IMG/VR virus record: IMGVR_UViG_3300045454_000143
Coordinates: 1 to 36,796 of that record
Strand: one strand, 5' to 3'
From: a virus
DNA: 36,796 nucleotides
A model generated the notes under the pieces. The model made no database searches, was not told where the DNA came from, and saw only the letters and a program-made list of their open reading frames with translations. The translations under genes and the position numbers were made by a program. Of this stretch, positions 29,162-36,796 are shown piece after piece; position 1 is the first letter of the stretch, and each line of letters starts with the position of its first letter.

Positions 29162-29666
29162 TTTTGGGCGATTTATTTTGCGCGGCATGGGCTACCGCAC
29201 GCACCATTTCCATTTTCCGGCCATGCATCCAGACTGCGAAGGCGGCGGTTTTCTTACCTGTCTCCGCGTTGCGCAGGCGAAGGTCTTGATACTCCTGATG
29301 CAGCTTCCGGAGTTCGCCATCAGCCTTCAGCGAAGAGAGACGCGCGTTGATCAGATTGATCGCGCCGTCGGCGCGCTGGATCAGAACATGGTGCGGCGTG
29401 AGGCGGATGCGATTGCGCTCTGCTCCGACTTCGATCAGGCGCAGGGTATCCTCCAGATCGAGACTCTTCGGAATGCCGTCGGCGATCTTGCGCAGGTCCA
29501 TCGCGGAGCAATGCCAATAGATCGCCGCGTGTGATCCCTTCCAGTCCAGCGTTTCGACCACTGCGATACGCGCGCTGCCCCGATTAACCTGCACGGTCAA
29601 CGCCGCGAAAGCGTGCGCCTCGACATAGGCGCGAACAAGCTCTGCGTGGCGGGCTTTCGCGACCAT
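29157..29666 (-). CDS. hypothetical early protein (169 aa)
   Basis: A 169-residue protein with no family I recognise. The N-terminal ~60 residues are predicted alpha/beta (AELVRAYVEAHAFAALTVQV), then RLIEVGAERNRIRLTPHHVL, followed by a helical charged C-terminus (LKADGELRKLHQEYQDLRLR) and a basic end. It has GGAGG nine bases before its ATG. Its stop lies inside higBA operator copy 2, so the toxin promoter is wedged against its end. It belongs to the early cluster of small genes. A nucleic-acid-related role is possible but unsupported by a motif. Confidence 0.6.
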   Translation of the reverse strand: MVAKARHAELVRAYVEAHAFAALTVQVNRGSARIAVVETLDWKGSHAAIYWHCSAMDLRKIADGIPKSLDLEDTLRLIEVGAERNRIRLTPHHVLIQRADGAINLINARLSSLKADGELRKLHQEYQDLRLRNAETGKKTAAFAVWMHGRKMEMVRAVAHAAQNKSPKM

Positions 29667-29669
29667 CGG

Positions 29670-29963
29670 TCACGTCCTCCGTGGTCCACGCGGCGTACGG
29701 CAGAACGCGCAGAGATCGCGCCCGCCGCGCAGGCCCGATCCGCTGACGGTCTCTGTCAGGTTCTTGCATTTCTCGCACATCAGTCGGTTCTCGTTATCGG
29801 CACTGAAGATGAAGAGGCCGAAGAAAATGCGCATCATGTGATAGTTGGGATCGGCCGCACGTTTGGCCTCGCGCCGCGCGCGGTCTTTCTCTTTCCGCGA
29901 TCGCCGCCGACGTTCTCGATCGATTTCCGTTCTCGCCTTCGGAAATTTGGTCACGTCGCTCAT
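29670..29963 (-). CDS. basic protein with zinc-ribbon cysteines
   Basis: A 97-residue protein. The first ~40 residues are extremely basic and helical (RTEIDRERRRRSRKEKDRAR), then a hydrophobic segment (MMRIFFGLFIFSA) and CEKC (about 69-72) with CAFC (about 88-91), a CxxC...CxxC pair typical of a zinc ribbon. It may bind nucleic acid. ATG at 29963 overlaps the preceding TGA (ATGA). Such short zinc proteins recur across this early region. No defined function. Confidence 0.6.
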   Translation of the reverse strand: MSDVTKFPKARTEIDRERRRRSRKEKDRARREAKRAADPNYHMMRIFFGLFIFSADNENRLMCEKCKNLTETVSGSGLRGGRDLCAFCRTPRGPRRT

Positions 29964-30994
29964 CGCACAACCTCATGCGCCGCGTTCAGCGCGGTGGCGA
30001 TCGCTTCGAAGTATTCCTTCGGCGTCGTTTCGCTATCCAGTTCGCTGTCCGGATCGTTGAGCCAAAACAGCAGCCATTTCTTTTCGAACTCGGGCACGTT
30101 GCTGAGAAATTGCAGCGGCCAATCGATCGCGTCTTCCATCAATTCGACATCGATCGCGCTGACGCTTCGGCGGCCGATGCCGGTGGAGTGCGTTCCCTGC
30201 ACCACCTGCCCGGCGAGGTCGCCGGCATCGATCCGATACGATGGCCACATCGATGCGAAGTGCTTCGGCTTATCTTTCTCAGGAAGTGCGCGCAGCGTAT
30301 CGAACGCGCGCAGCAGACGCGACCCCACATGCCGCCACGTCCAGCGCGGTGGTAAAGGATCCTCGTCAAGCAGCGGCATCAGCCGCGCCGGGTCCATCAC
30401 GGTATACGTGCCGGGTATCAGGTCCGGCCGGTCTGGCAGCGAAGGTGTTACCATTACGGCAACGGCTTCAGGTTGAGGCTGCTCGATCGGTGGCGGCAAT
30501 GTGGCGGGCCGGCGCCTCCACTCCGCCGGGGCCTGGTGGTCTTTTTTGGTGCGATCCCTGATCTTCTTCGTGAGCTTCTTGATGTTGCGCGGCTCATCGC
30601 GGCGTTCTTTCCGCCACCGCTGGTCTACCGCAGCGGCCGTTTCCTTCAGTGCGTCCAGACGACGCTCAATAGCCGCGGTAGCGGCGCGCAACCGCGCTTT
30701 CTTGGTGTTGGCCTTCCGCTGACTGATAGCGATGTCGGTGGCGCGCTCCTTGGCGCGGGGAAGCCGCTTGAGAGCCCTTGTCAGTTGCGCTTCCGCCTTC
30801 GCAATCGGCGGGGCGTGGCGCGACCAGGCGGCGAACCAGCCGGTGGCGAGCCGTCCTTTCGATGGGGATGCCAACGCCCGGGCTTTTGCCGCTGCCATGT
30901 TGGCACGCCGATCTGCAATTTCCTTGCGCAGACGCGGGATTGAGGCTTCGAGCCTCACCGCATATTCCTGCGCCTGCACTGCACGGTCAGTCAT
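29960..30994 (-). CDS. coiled-coil hypothetical early protein (344 aa)
   Basis: A 344-residue protein in two parts. Residues 1-165 are a charged, alanine-rich helical region with high coiled-coil potential (ASIPRLRKEIADRRANMAAA, LRAATAAIERRLDALKETAA) and very basic stretches. A proline-rich linker (EWRRRPATLPPPIEQP) leads to a compact C-terminal part with GSRLLRAFDTLRALPEKDKP and FASMWPSYRIDAGDLAGQ. The 'L..LP....p..f...WP.Y' element resembles the small phage DUF6362-type proteins, which are proposed DNA-binding proteins, but I rate this as a hint only. The C-terminus (EKKWLLFWLNDPDSELDSET) is acidic. Confidence 0.55.
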   Translation of the reverse strand: MTDRAVQAQEYAVRLEASIPRLRKEIADRRANMAAAKARALASPSKGRLATGWFAAWSRHAPPIAKAEAQLTRALKRLPRAKERATDIAISQRKANTKKARLRAATAAIERRLDALKETAAAVDQRWRKERRDEPRNIKKLTKKIRDRTKKDHQAPAEWRRRPATLPPPIEQPQPEAVAVMVTPSLPDRPDLIPGTYTVMDPARLMPLLDEDPLPPRWTWRHVGSRLLRAFDTLRALPEKDKPKHFASMWPSYRIDAGDLAGQVVQGTHSTGIGRRSVSAIDVELMEDAIDWPLQFLSNVPEFEKKWLLFWLNDPDSELDSETTPKEYFEAIATALNAAHEVVR

Positions 30995-31160
30995 CGTTCT
31001 GACGTCGCTCGACTTTGATCACTGGCAACACAATGATGGTGGCGTTTTCGCCGCTTTCCAGACGCTCAAGGCGGATTGGCCGATCGTTGCCGGGGAACGG
31101 AACAACCTCACCATCTTGCGGTGGTGGTTCGTCCCTTCCCCGGCGACCGCGGTAACTCAC
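30987..31160 (-). CDS. 57-residue hypothetical protein with GTG start
   Basis: A short gene between two early genes. GTG at 31160 forms a GTGA overlap with the TGA of the preceding gene, and its stop at 30987 overlaps the next ATG by 8 bases, so it fills the gap exactly. The protein starts MSYRGRRGRDEPPPQDGEVV and contains RLERLESGENATIIVLPVIK, a plausible beta-rich core with a basic N-terminus. A search for ATG alone would miss it. No family recognised. Confidence 0.6.
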   Translation of the reverse strand: MSYRGRRGRDEPPPQDGEVVPFPGNDRPIRLERLESGENATIIVLPVIKVERRQNDD

Positions 31161-31552
31161 GCTTGTTCGTCCACTTCGATGAAGTCCAGCTCGTCTTCGT
31201 CGCGCTCCGGCCCTGGCAGCGCCGCGGTGGCGCGGTATGGTGGGGCCCACGGCCTGTTGTGGGCCATTGCGCTCGCTTCGTCCGTCAGCGTGAACGAGAA
31301 GATGGAAGAACCGCCGTAGTAATGCGTCACCCACGTCGTCTCGAACTTCGGTTCCGGCTTCGCGCCTTCGGTGGTGGTCTCTTCATAGCCGATGTGCGCC
31401 ATGTTTGGCACATCGATGCGCAGCATCTTGGCACCGAAGCGCTCTTCCTCGCGCGTGCGGCCCGCATGGCGACGGTGGCCGAAGATTTCAACGATCGCCC
31501 ATTCCCATCCTTCCTCGGCGTGGTCGATTTCGTTGCCAGTTTCGATGTTCAT
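31157..31552 (-). CDS. hypothetical early protein (131 aa)
   Basis: A 131-residue protein. The beginning (GNEIDHAEEGWEWAIVEIFG, HRRHAGRTREEERFGAKMLR) and IDVPNMAHIGYEETTTEG look like a small compact beta domain; EFETTWVTHYYG-like and GGSSIFSFTLTDEASAMAHN follow. It ends in a very acidic tail (PERDEDELDFIEVDEQA). ATGA overlap with the gene before. It is reminiscent of small phage early proteins with an acidic tail; I cannot assign a function. Confidence 0.6.
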   Translation of the reverse strand: MNIETGNEIDHAEEGWEWAIVEIFGHRRHAGRTREEERFGAKMLRIDVPNMAHIGYEETTTEGAKPEPKFETTWVTHYYGGSSIFSFTLTDEASAMAHNRPWAPPYRATAALPGPERDEDELDFIEVDEQA

Positions 31553-31914
31553 GCTGGTGCCCTTTCTAGGTTTGCGAGTTTGACCTTCAGTAGAACGGCG
31601 GTGATGGCCCGCGCGACATCTGGACCATCAATATCGTTTGAGCACTTCCAACCGCCGCGCACCCTCTCGCGGAGCCACGCGGTGGCTGACTGCAAGACCT
31701 CGAATTGCGGTTGCTTCATCCAGTTCGCAAGATGGATCGCGCAATCCATGCAGGTGACCGGGTCGCCGATGCCGATCGGCGCATCAAGTGCGTTCAGGAT
31801 GTCGGCGCCCAGCGCATGATCAGCGCCGCTCGTGTCGCCGTCGATCAGCAGCAGCAGGCTGCGCAGCTGGCGCGCCTGCTCTCGCTCGTTGTCATTGGAG
31901 TGCAGCCGGTTCAT
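31549..31914 (-). CDS. hypothetical early protein (121 aa)
   Basis: A 121-residue protein starting MNRLHSNDNEREQARQLRSL. AGGGGAT nine bases before ATG 31914 fixes this start; longer in-frame starts would run deep into the gene upstream. The core has LLIDGDTSGADHALGADILN, MDCAIHLANWMKQPQFEVLQ and DVARAITAVLLKVKLANLE, mostly helical. One Cys pair (TCMDC) is present but no full metal site. Overlaps the upstream gene by 23 bases. Function unknown; belongs to the early co-transcribed block. Confidence 0.6.
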   Translation of the reverse strand: MNRLHSNDNEREQARQLRSLLLLIDGDTSGADHALGADILNALDAPIGIGDPVTCMDCAIHLANWMKQPQFEVLQSATAWLRERVRGGWKCSNDIDGPDVARAITAVLLKVKLANLERAPA

Positions 31915-32104
31915 CGTAAATCCCCTGCAACGCCTGCGCGGCCGCCAGCGCCTGCGCGCTGATCGAATATCGGTGGCCATCGATCTCAGCGTACCATTCG
32001 CCGAACTCGGCGAGCACCGTCACGCCCGGCTGATCCCACCAGCCGACAAGCGCCCGCTCGATCTCGGCGAAATCGGATTGGACCTTGAAGGCCGGATCGG
32101 TCAT
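31892..32104 (-). CDS. hypothetical early protein (70 aa)
   Basis: A 70-residue protein with a hydrophobic/aromatic pattern ALVGWWDQPGVTVLAEFGEW followed by DGHRYSISAQALAAAQALQ. ATG at 32104 overlaps the HerA-like gene's TGA (ATGA), so it is probably translated by coupling. No domain recognised. It could be a small partner of the ATPase, which is suggested by position only. Confidence 0.55.
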   Translation of the reverse strand: MTDPAFKVQSDFAEIERALVGWWDQPGVTVLAEFGEWYAEIDGHRYSISAQALAAAQALQGIYDEPAALQ

Positions 32105-33804
32105 GCAGCCTCGCGCAGGAACTCGGAGAGGCGGAAAGACTTGCCGCGATCGTCTTCGATCAGACCCGGATTGCGGATCGCCCTGACGCCCTTGTACCAG
32201 TAGCCATTGCCGGGCTTAGCACCAATCGCTTCCGAAAGTTCTTCGGTGGTGATGGTCTTGTGGCGGTGCTTCGCGAGGTATTGCAGCATCTGCCCGCCCG
32301 GAGCTGTCACCTTGCCGGACCAACTCGCGACGATGTCGGCAAGCGTCAGCGGTTCGCGCGGCAGTCCTTCGGCTTTTTCAGAGCCTTCATCGGTGAGCGC
32401 CACCAAACCGCCTCGTTCGCAGACGAAGCCGCCCTCAACCAGCATCCTTTTTCCCTTGTAGAAGTATCCGTTACCGGAAAGCATCCCAGCGACGATGCAA
32501 GCGTTATCCCAAGAGATCGCGTCGTAACGCGCGATCGCGGCCAGCAGCTTGATCGCTGCACCGTCAAGCGACCCATCGCTCATTGGCTTCGGTTTCGGTG
32601 GTGCTGCAGGACTCGGCTTAGCCATCCGTGCAGGCTCGCCTGCGGGCAAACCAACATCCTCCGCGATCGCGCCCATAATTTTCCAGTGAGCGAGCTCTTC
32701 CTGTGCGACGGCGGCGGTGTTGAAATCCTCGACAGTGGATTTAAAACGGTGAACGGCAGCTTCGATGCCACGTCGCAACCACACGCCTGCAGCTTCCGAT
32801 TGGCCGCGCTCGTAACCTGCCCGCTCAGCCGCAGCTAACGCAGCAGGATCAGGTTCCTTCACGCCATTTAACGTGGCAATGGTTTTGCCTTTTCCGTCAG
32901 TCTTTTGCGATGCCTGTTTTTCTTGATCGCGTGCTGCAGCCATCGCGGCTTCGATCGGGCCGATATCAACTTGTGCAAGCGTCTTCTGCTCAATGCGCGC
33001 CTCGCCCGCCTTCGGCGTGGCTGATGTGTCGAGCGTCTTGATCTTCGGGAAGCGCTGGCGGCAGAGCTCGTTGTCGACCGTCGACCACACCCACGCTTCG
33101 CCAACCGGAAGGCGGGCCAGCGTGTCGAAAACCTCCTTCGCCTGGTCGCGGTCGCCGTTGCCGTCGATCCAAGCTTTAGCCGCATCGCGATCCTGTGGCG
33201 CCGGCAGGCGGTGCATCACAAGCGTGGCCGCTTGCGTCAGCACGTCCTTCGACAGCCGCGCGGGCCGCTGCGTGATGGTTATGAGCCGGAAGCCGCGGAA
33301 GCGACCACGCCGCGCGATCCAATCGATCTCCGCGTGCAAAGCCTTGCTGTCATCGCCCATCGGGTTTTGTGGCGCGAACACGTCCGCCTCTTCCAGCACA
33401 ATCGTGAGCGCGTCCTTGTTCACGCGCCGAAGCTCTCGCAAGAAGGCGAGCAAGAACGATTGCTGCGCTGTCTTGGAAAGATCGGAAATGTCCAGAACGG
33501 CCGGAACGTTATTGCTGGCGATGACCTCAGCCATCGGTACGGCAGCAGCGAGCTCAAGCGGCAGATCGCCATGCACACCGCCGAAGATGGCGACGGGGTA
33601 GCCCGGGCCCTTGCCATCGGCCGCGGTGCGCAGTCCGGCCCAGACGCCGAGAGGATCTAGGATAAGCACTCTCCGCTGCATGACGAGCAGGCGCTCGACA
33701 ATGCCCTTCGAGGTGTACGTCTTGCCGCCACCCTTGCGGCCGAGCACTGCGATATCCTCTTCGAGGTAGGCGTCAGGGAGAAGCACGGCGGGCTGCTGCG
33801 TCAT
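32101..33804 (-). CDS. HerA/FtsK-like P-loop ATPase (DUF87-type)
   Basis: A 567-residue ATPase. Walker A GRKGGGKT at residues 22-29, Walker B-like ALTIVLEEADVF at about 132-143, and the motif ITITQRPARLS at 175-185, characteristic of the HerA/VirD4/FtsK-like hexameric motor class ('...TQrp..l...v...'). The first 300 residues form the motor. The C-terminal ~200 residues carry two repeats, GNGYFYKGKRMLVEGGF and GNGYWYKGVRAIRNPGL, which look like paired winged-helix units. In phages, such ATPases are found in early/replication regions and may act in DNA processing or partition. AGGGGG is upstream of its ATG. Confidence 0.85.
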   Translation of the reverse strand: MTQQPAVLLPDAYLEEDIAVLGRKGGGKTYTSKGIVERLLVMQRRVLILDPLGVWAGLRTAADGKGPGYPVAIFGGVHGDLPLELAAAVPMAEVIASNNVPAVLDISDLSKTAQQSFLLAFLRELRRVNKDALTIVLEEADVFAPQNPMGDDSKALHAEIDWIARRGRFRGFRLITITQRPARLSKDVLTQAATLVMHRLPAPQDRDAAKAWIDGNGDRDQAKEVFDTLARLPVGEAWVWSTVDNELCRQRFPKIKTLDTSATPKAGEARIEQKTLAQVDIGPIEAAMAAARDQEKQASQKTDGKGKTIATLNGVKEPDPAALAAAERAGYERGQSEAAGVWLRRGIEAAVHRFKSTVEDFNTAAVAQEELAHWKIMGAIAEDVGLPAGEPARMAKPSPAAPPKPKPMSDGSLDGAAIKLLAAIARYDAISWDNACIVAGMLSGNGYFYKGKRMLVEGGFVCERGGLVALTDEGSEKAEGLPREPLTLADIVASWSGKVTAPGGQMLQYLAKHRHKTITTEELSEAIGAKPGNGYWYKGVRAIRNPGLIEDDRGKSFRLSEFLREAA

Positions 33805-33816
33805 GGCGTTCCCCCT

Positions 33817-34230
33817 TCAGAGTACGTAGGCGACGGTGTCGGCGCGGCTGCCGCCGCCCTCGAGGTGCTTGCCGAAGCTCTCGAAGAACTGCTCCCGCCG
33901 CTCGCGATCGAAGTCGTCAAGTGTTTTGGGTTTCGACGCCAGCCATGATCCTTCGATATCTCCCCACGTCGGCGAGCAGGCTTCGCAGAGGATCGGGCCA
34001 TCATCGCAGCGGTGGCCCTTGTCGCCGATCAGCAACAGGCGCTCGCAACCCTCGCACTCGCCCGCGACTTCAAGGCCGCGCTTGTCGAGCAGGATTTCGC
34101 GGCACATCACGACGCCGTCCATTGCGAGCTTCAAGGGCTTCATCGCGCTGAGGATCGAGGCCTCGGCGTCTTCGAGCATCTTCAGGCCAGCCTGCAGTTC
34201 CTTCCGGCCTTCCTCAGTCAATTCGATCAT
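33817..34230 (-). CDS. zinc-ribbon-like hypothetical protein (137 aa)
   Basis: A 137-residue protein. Helical N-terminal ~45 residues (RKELQAGLKMLEDAEASILS), then a cysteine cluster: CEGC (59-62), C75 in GHRCDDGPI and CEAC (82-85), consistent with a treble-clef or zinc-ribbon fold. The C-terminal part (LDDFDRERREQFFESFGKHL) is charged. ATGA overlap with the DUF5131 gene. One of several small cysteine-pair proteins here. Function unknown, possibly nucleic-acid or protein binding. Confidence 0.65.
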   Translation of the reverse strand: MIELTEEGRKELQAGLKMLEDAEASILSAMKPLKLAMDGVVMCREILLDKRGLEVAGECEGCERLLLIGDKGHRCDDGPILCEACSPTWGDIEGSWLASKPKTLDDFDRERREQFFESFGKHLEGGGSRADTVAYVL

Positions 34231-35324
34231 GCTGCAATCCTCGCTGTTGGAAATTCCAGATGTGCGACGCCGTCGAGCGTCTTGGGATCACGTTTTCCGA
34301 CGCGGTCCATTTCGGAGCCCGCACCGCCATTCTCGTTTGCGCCGCCGATGCCGCCTCCGGTACGACCGTTGGGCCAGACGCAGATATCCCCGCGCATACC
34401 TCGCACCGGCGCATACTCACCCCACTGCTTGAAGAAGAACGGCACGCCCTCAGCCGCGCACTGGTCGCGGAGTGTTCGCGCCCATTGGGGATGCATCGGC
34501 CGCGCGTCACCGCCGCTCTCGCCGCCGCAAATGACCCAGTCGAGTTTCGGATACGGCACATCCCGGTCGCAGTGAGGAAGGTGGTGCCAGCGCAACGCGC
34601 TTCCGAAGTATCCGGGCGACAGCGTGAACTTGACCTCATCAAGATCGATTGGCCCGATCAGCGGCTCGGCGCTGATGAAGCGGATCGCCGCCGGCGTCGC
34701 CATCAGATCGGGGATGCGCTGATTGGCTTCCTTCTGCCGCTCGGTCGACACGCCCAGCCAGACGTTCGGCAGCGGCCACTGATCGAGCCGCACGCGCGGA
34801 CCCGCAGGTGCAAATTCTTCGTTGATGCCTGGCGCGATCAGCACCATCTGCAGTTCTTGATTTATAGTCATATCGCAAACGAGCTCATAGACCCGCCGCG
34901 GTGTCTCCGGATCGGACAGGTAGGCGCGCATTTCGCGCGACCGCTTCGTGAGAAGCTGAAATGTGATGTGTGGAGCGAGCGCCATTGTCGCGAACGTCCG
35001 ATCAATCCAATCGCGGCGCATGCCTTGATGGAAGAGGTCGGACATGCTGTTCACGAAAACCTTCTTCGGCTTTCGCCAGTGCAGCGGCTTCTCCCAGATG
35101 TGATCCGGCGCGCTGACCAGCTTTCCGGTCCAGATCGCCTTTCCCTTCACATGCTTGACCGTTCCGGCGTAGTGCGTCTCGCGTTTCAGCCCGGCCGCGC
35201 ATCGGATTTGGCGCATCGCCTCTTCCATTGCGAAGCAGCCTTTGCAGCCTGGCGAATAGACCGAGCAACCTGCCACCGGGTTCCAAGTCGCATCGGTCCA
35301 CTGAATTCCGGTCTGATCAGCCAT
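34227..35324 (-). CDS. phage Gp37/Gp68 family protein (DUF5131)
   Basis: A 365-residue protein matching the phage Gp37Gp68/DUF5131 family. Diagnostic parts: TGIQWTDATWNPVAGC, C20/C27/C30 in CSVYSPGCKGCFA (a three-cysteine cluster suggesting a metal or iron-sulfur site), FVNSMSDLFHQGM, LLTKRSREM, WLGVSTERQKEANQRIPDL with AIRFISAEPLIGPIDL, and VICGGESGGDARPMHPQWAR with FFFKQWGEYAPV. The pattern resembles radical-SAM-like TIM barrels, yet the biochemical function is not established to my knowledge. TGATG overlap with the RepA-like gene. A frequent phage early gene, so the family call is firm while the role is open. Confidence 0.92.
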   Translation of the reverse strand: MADQTGIQWTDATWNPVAGCSVYSPGCKGCFAMEEAMRQIRCAAGLKRETHYAGTVKHVKGKAIWTGKLVSAPDHIWEKPLHWRKPKKVFVNSMSDLFHQGMRRDWIDRTFATMALAPHITFQLLTKRSREMRAYLSDPETPRRVYELVCDMTINQELQMVLIAPGINEEFAPAGPRVRLDQWPLPNVWLGVSTERQKEANQRIPDLMATPAAIRFISAEPLIGPIDLDEVKFTLSPGYFGSALRWHHLPHCDRDVPYPKLDWVICGGESGGDARPMHPQWARTLRDQCAAEGVPFFFKQWGEYAPVRGMRGDICVWPNGRTGGGIGGANENGGAGSEMDRVGKRDPKTLDGVAHLEFPTARIAA

Positions 35325-36796
35325 CAGTAGAAATCCTTCAGATCGTCGTCGCCCGGCCCTTCGCCTTCATCGGTGAACATGTCGCGCGTCTTCCGCTGCG
35401 TCGCCGGCACGCCCTGCACCGGCTTGCCTGTCCACCAAATGAATGGGGCGTGGCAGCCGATCACCTTGACGTGCATCAAGCCTTCGCGCGCTCGGCGAAC
35501 GGCCATCTTCACGCGGTTCTTATGACGCTCGCGGCCCTCGTCCGTGTTGTCGTCCTCACGCAGCATCTTCTGCTTGATCCGGTGCTTGACCGCATCGTAA
35601 TCGACCACGCGATCCAGCGACCTCGGCAGGCCTAGCTCCGGCGGAGGCGGAACACCTTGTTCGGCTGCGGCGTCAATCACGCACTGGATGAACATCTGCT
35701 CATTGCGCGAAATCTTTACGCCGTAGCCCTTCTTGCCGTCCTGATCGGTGGTGACAGCCTCGCTGATCTCGGTCATCACCGGCTTTGCAACGACGCAGGA
35801 AGTGCGGGCTTTTCCAAACTTGTTCGTCGTCCCGTCCTCAACGACGTGCAGAACGAAGTCGAACTCGTCGCCGTCTTGCCCTTCGCGCTGCTTTTGAACC
35901 TTCAGGGTCCGGATCGCTCGCCCCTCTTCGTCCTTGATCGGGATGCTTTCCTTCGCGCTGATCGCTTTGAGTTTGCGCGAGACGCGCAGCGTCGTCTCGA
36001 TATTGTTCGTCAGCTGCTCGTTGCCGCGGTGCTTGCCCTGCGCGTTCGTGTGCCCGATCAGCAGAAGTGCAGCCTCGGTCTCGGTGACGATGCGCTTGTA
36101 GTTTTCACGGATTTTCGAGGTCGCTTCGCTATCTATCTCACTCGCGCCGGGCGTCCCAGCGTTGTGAGTGTCAACAATAACCAAGCCCAGCTTGACACCG
36201 TTGAAGTGGGCGCGGGCGATGCCGATGATCTCAGCGATCAAGGCGCCGATTGCATCCTCAGCTGGCCAAAGCCGCGCCGGCTTCGTCAGCACGGCGAACG
36301 GAAGGCCTTCAAGCGGCAGATCGTGGAATTTTCGATACGCCCGCATGCGCGCCGTTGCGCCACGCTCGGCTTCGTACGCCAGCCAGATCACGCCGCGCGG
36401 TTCGAGCACGCGACGGCCGAAGAAGCCCTTGCCTCGCGCAATCGACATTCCGAGATGGTAGCCGAGGAACGACTTGCCCGTCTGGCTTTCGCCCATCATC
36501 AGGCAGAGCTCACGCTCCGGTATCAGATCCTCGACAAGGTACTCATAAGCTTCGCCCGGGTCGTTCTGGTCGGCCCATAGCTTGAGGCCCATGCGAGAGT
36601 TGAACGGCTCGTTTGTAGGAAACGTGTCGTTCGCGTCGCCGACAGCGCGTCGCTCCGCGGCTTGGAACAGCTGGCGCGCGATATCGACTGCATCGATATC
36701 GACCGGCGCATCGGCCATCATCCGGGCCACGTACTGCGACACCGTGATATCGCCGGTGATCTTCGCCGTCGGGTCACCACCGAGTGCTTCTACAAT
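35324..36796 (-). CDS. RepA/AAA_25-like ATPase, 5' end outside the window
   Basis: The reading frame stays open to the window edge: 18 codons precede the GTG at 36742, with no stop, no good start and no ribosome site, so the gene almost certainly begins beyond 36796. At least 490 residues are visible. ELCLMMGESQTGKSF carries the Walker A motif, followed by VIWLAYEAERGATARMRAYR, LGLVIVDTHNAGTPGASEID (Walker B) and LLIGHTNAQGKHRGNEQLTN, the pattern of hexameric RepA/RecA-fold (AAA_25) helicase-like ATPases in plasmid and phage replication. The C-terminal ~150 residues are a basic helical part (EDNTDEGRERHKNRVKMAVR). It may be the replicative helicase/initiator of the phage. No polymerase is visible in the window. 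Confidence 0.85.
   Translation of the reverse strand: MVEALGGDPTAKITGDITVSQYVARMMADAPVDIDAVDIARQLFQAAERRAVGDANDTFPTNEPFNSRMGLKLWADQNDPGEAYEYLVEDLIPERELCLMMGESQTGKSFLGYHLGMSIARGKGFFGRRVLEPRGVIWLAYEAERGATARMRAYRKFHDLPLEGLPFAVLTKPARLWPAEDAIGALIAEIIGIARAHFNGVKLGLVIVDTHNAGTPGASEIDSEATSKIRENYKRIVTETEAALLLIGHTNAQGKHRGNEQLTNNIETTLRVSRKLKAISAKESIPIKDEEGRAIRTLKVQKQREGQDGDEFDFVLHVVEDGTTNKFGKARTSCVVAKPVMTEISEAVTTDQDGKKGYGVKISRNEQMFIQCVIDAAAEQGVPPPPELGLPRSLDRVVDYDAVKHRIKQKMLREDDNTDEGRERHKNRVKMAVRRAREGLMHVKVIGCHAPFIWWTGKPVQGVPATQRKTRDMFTDEGEGPGDDDLKDFY

Noticed and set aside
1-36796. tRNA, integrase, att site or lysogeny repressor
   Set aside because: I looked for recombinase catalytic motifs, CI-type repressors and tRNA-like cloverleafs and saw none that I can support, so no integration feature is reported.

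Overview
The window is a contiguous piece of a tailed bacteriophage or prophage. Every gene I can support lies on the minus strand, so the functional order runs from high to low coordinates. The DNA is GC-rich, with strong G/C at third codon positions. Gene content (lambda-type head, Mu-type contractile tail, HigBA module, small zinc-ribbon proteins) fits a phage of an alphaproteobacterium, probably Rhizobiales; this host guess is inference only. No integrase, CI-type repressor, transposase, tRNA, rRNA, CRISPR or host housekeeping gene is visible, so the window does not decide between an integrated prophage and a free phage genome.

Layout in transcription order. (1) 36796-28224, early/replication side: a RepA-like AAA ATPase cut by the window edge, a Gp37/Gp68 (DUF5131) protein, a HerA/FtsK-like ATPase, a run of small overlapping unknown genes (several with zinc ribbons), a HigB-HigA toxin-antitoxin pair under its own recognisable promoter and twin operators, and two very small genes. 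(2) 28223-27338: about 890 bp with no convincing gene. It holds two tandem ~390-bp modules with the same layout. Module A carries the repeated word GGTACA/TGTACC and module B carries CGGACA/TGTCCG at matching positions. A 103-bp block is identical in both. (3) 27337-18552: a minor-tail-Z-like gene, then a lambda-like packaging and head block (TerS, TerL, gpW, portal, S49 protease with an internal scaffold start, decoration protein, major capsid protein, connector).

(4) 18555-3907: a contractile-tail block in Mu order: terminator/gp37-like, DUF2635, sheath, tube, frameshifted tail-assembly chaperone, tape measure, gpN, gpP/gp44, gp45, gp46, gp47, gp48, then fibre genes, the last with a glycine-rich tip. 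(5) 3799-1: lysis block with an N-acetylmuramidase carrying a peptidoglycan-binding domain and a C-terminal membrane segment, overlapping Rz/Rz1-like spanins, a polytopic holin candidate, another single-pass membrane protein and three small unknown genes.

Genes are tightly packed. Many junctions are ATGA, GTGA or TGATG overlaps, implying translational coupling along long transcripts. The most unusual features are the word-swapped tandem modules between the early and late genes and the compact higBA control region, which predicts a leaderless mRNA. Other points to check are the T TTT TTC frameshift site, the in-frame scaffold start, the membrane-tailed endolysin and several perfect inverted repeats beside gene starts.
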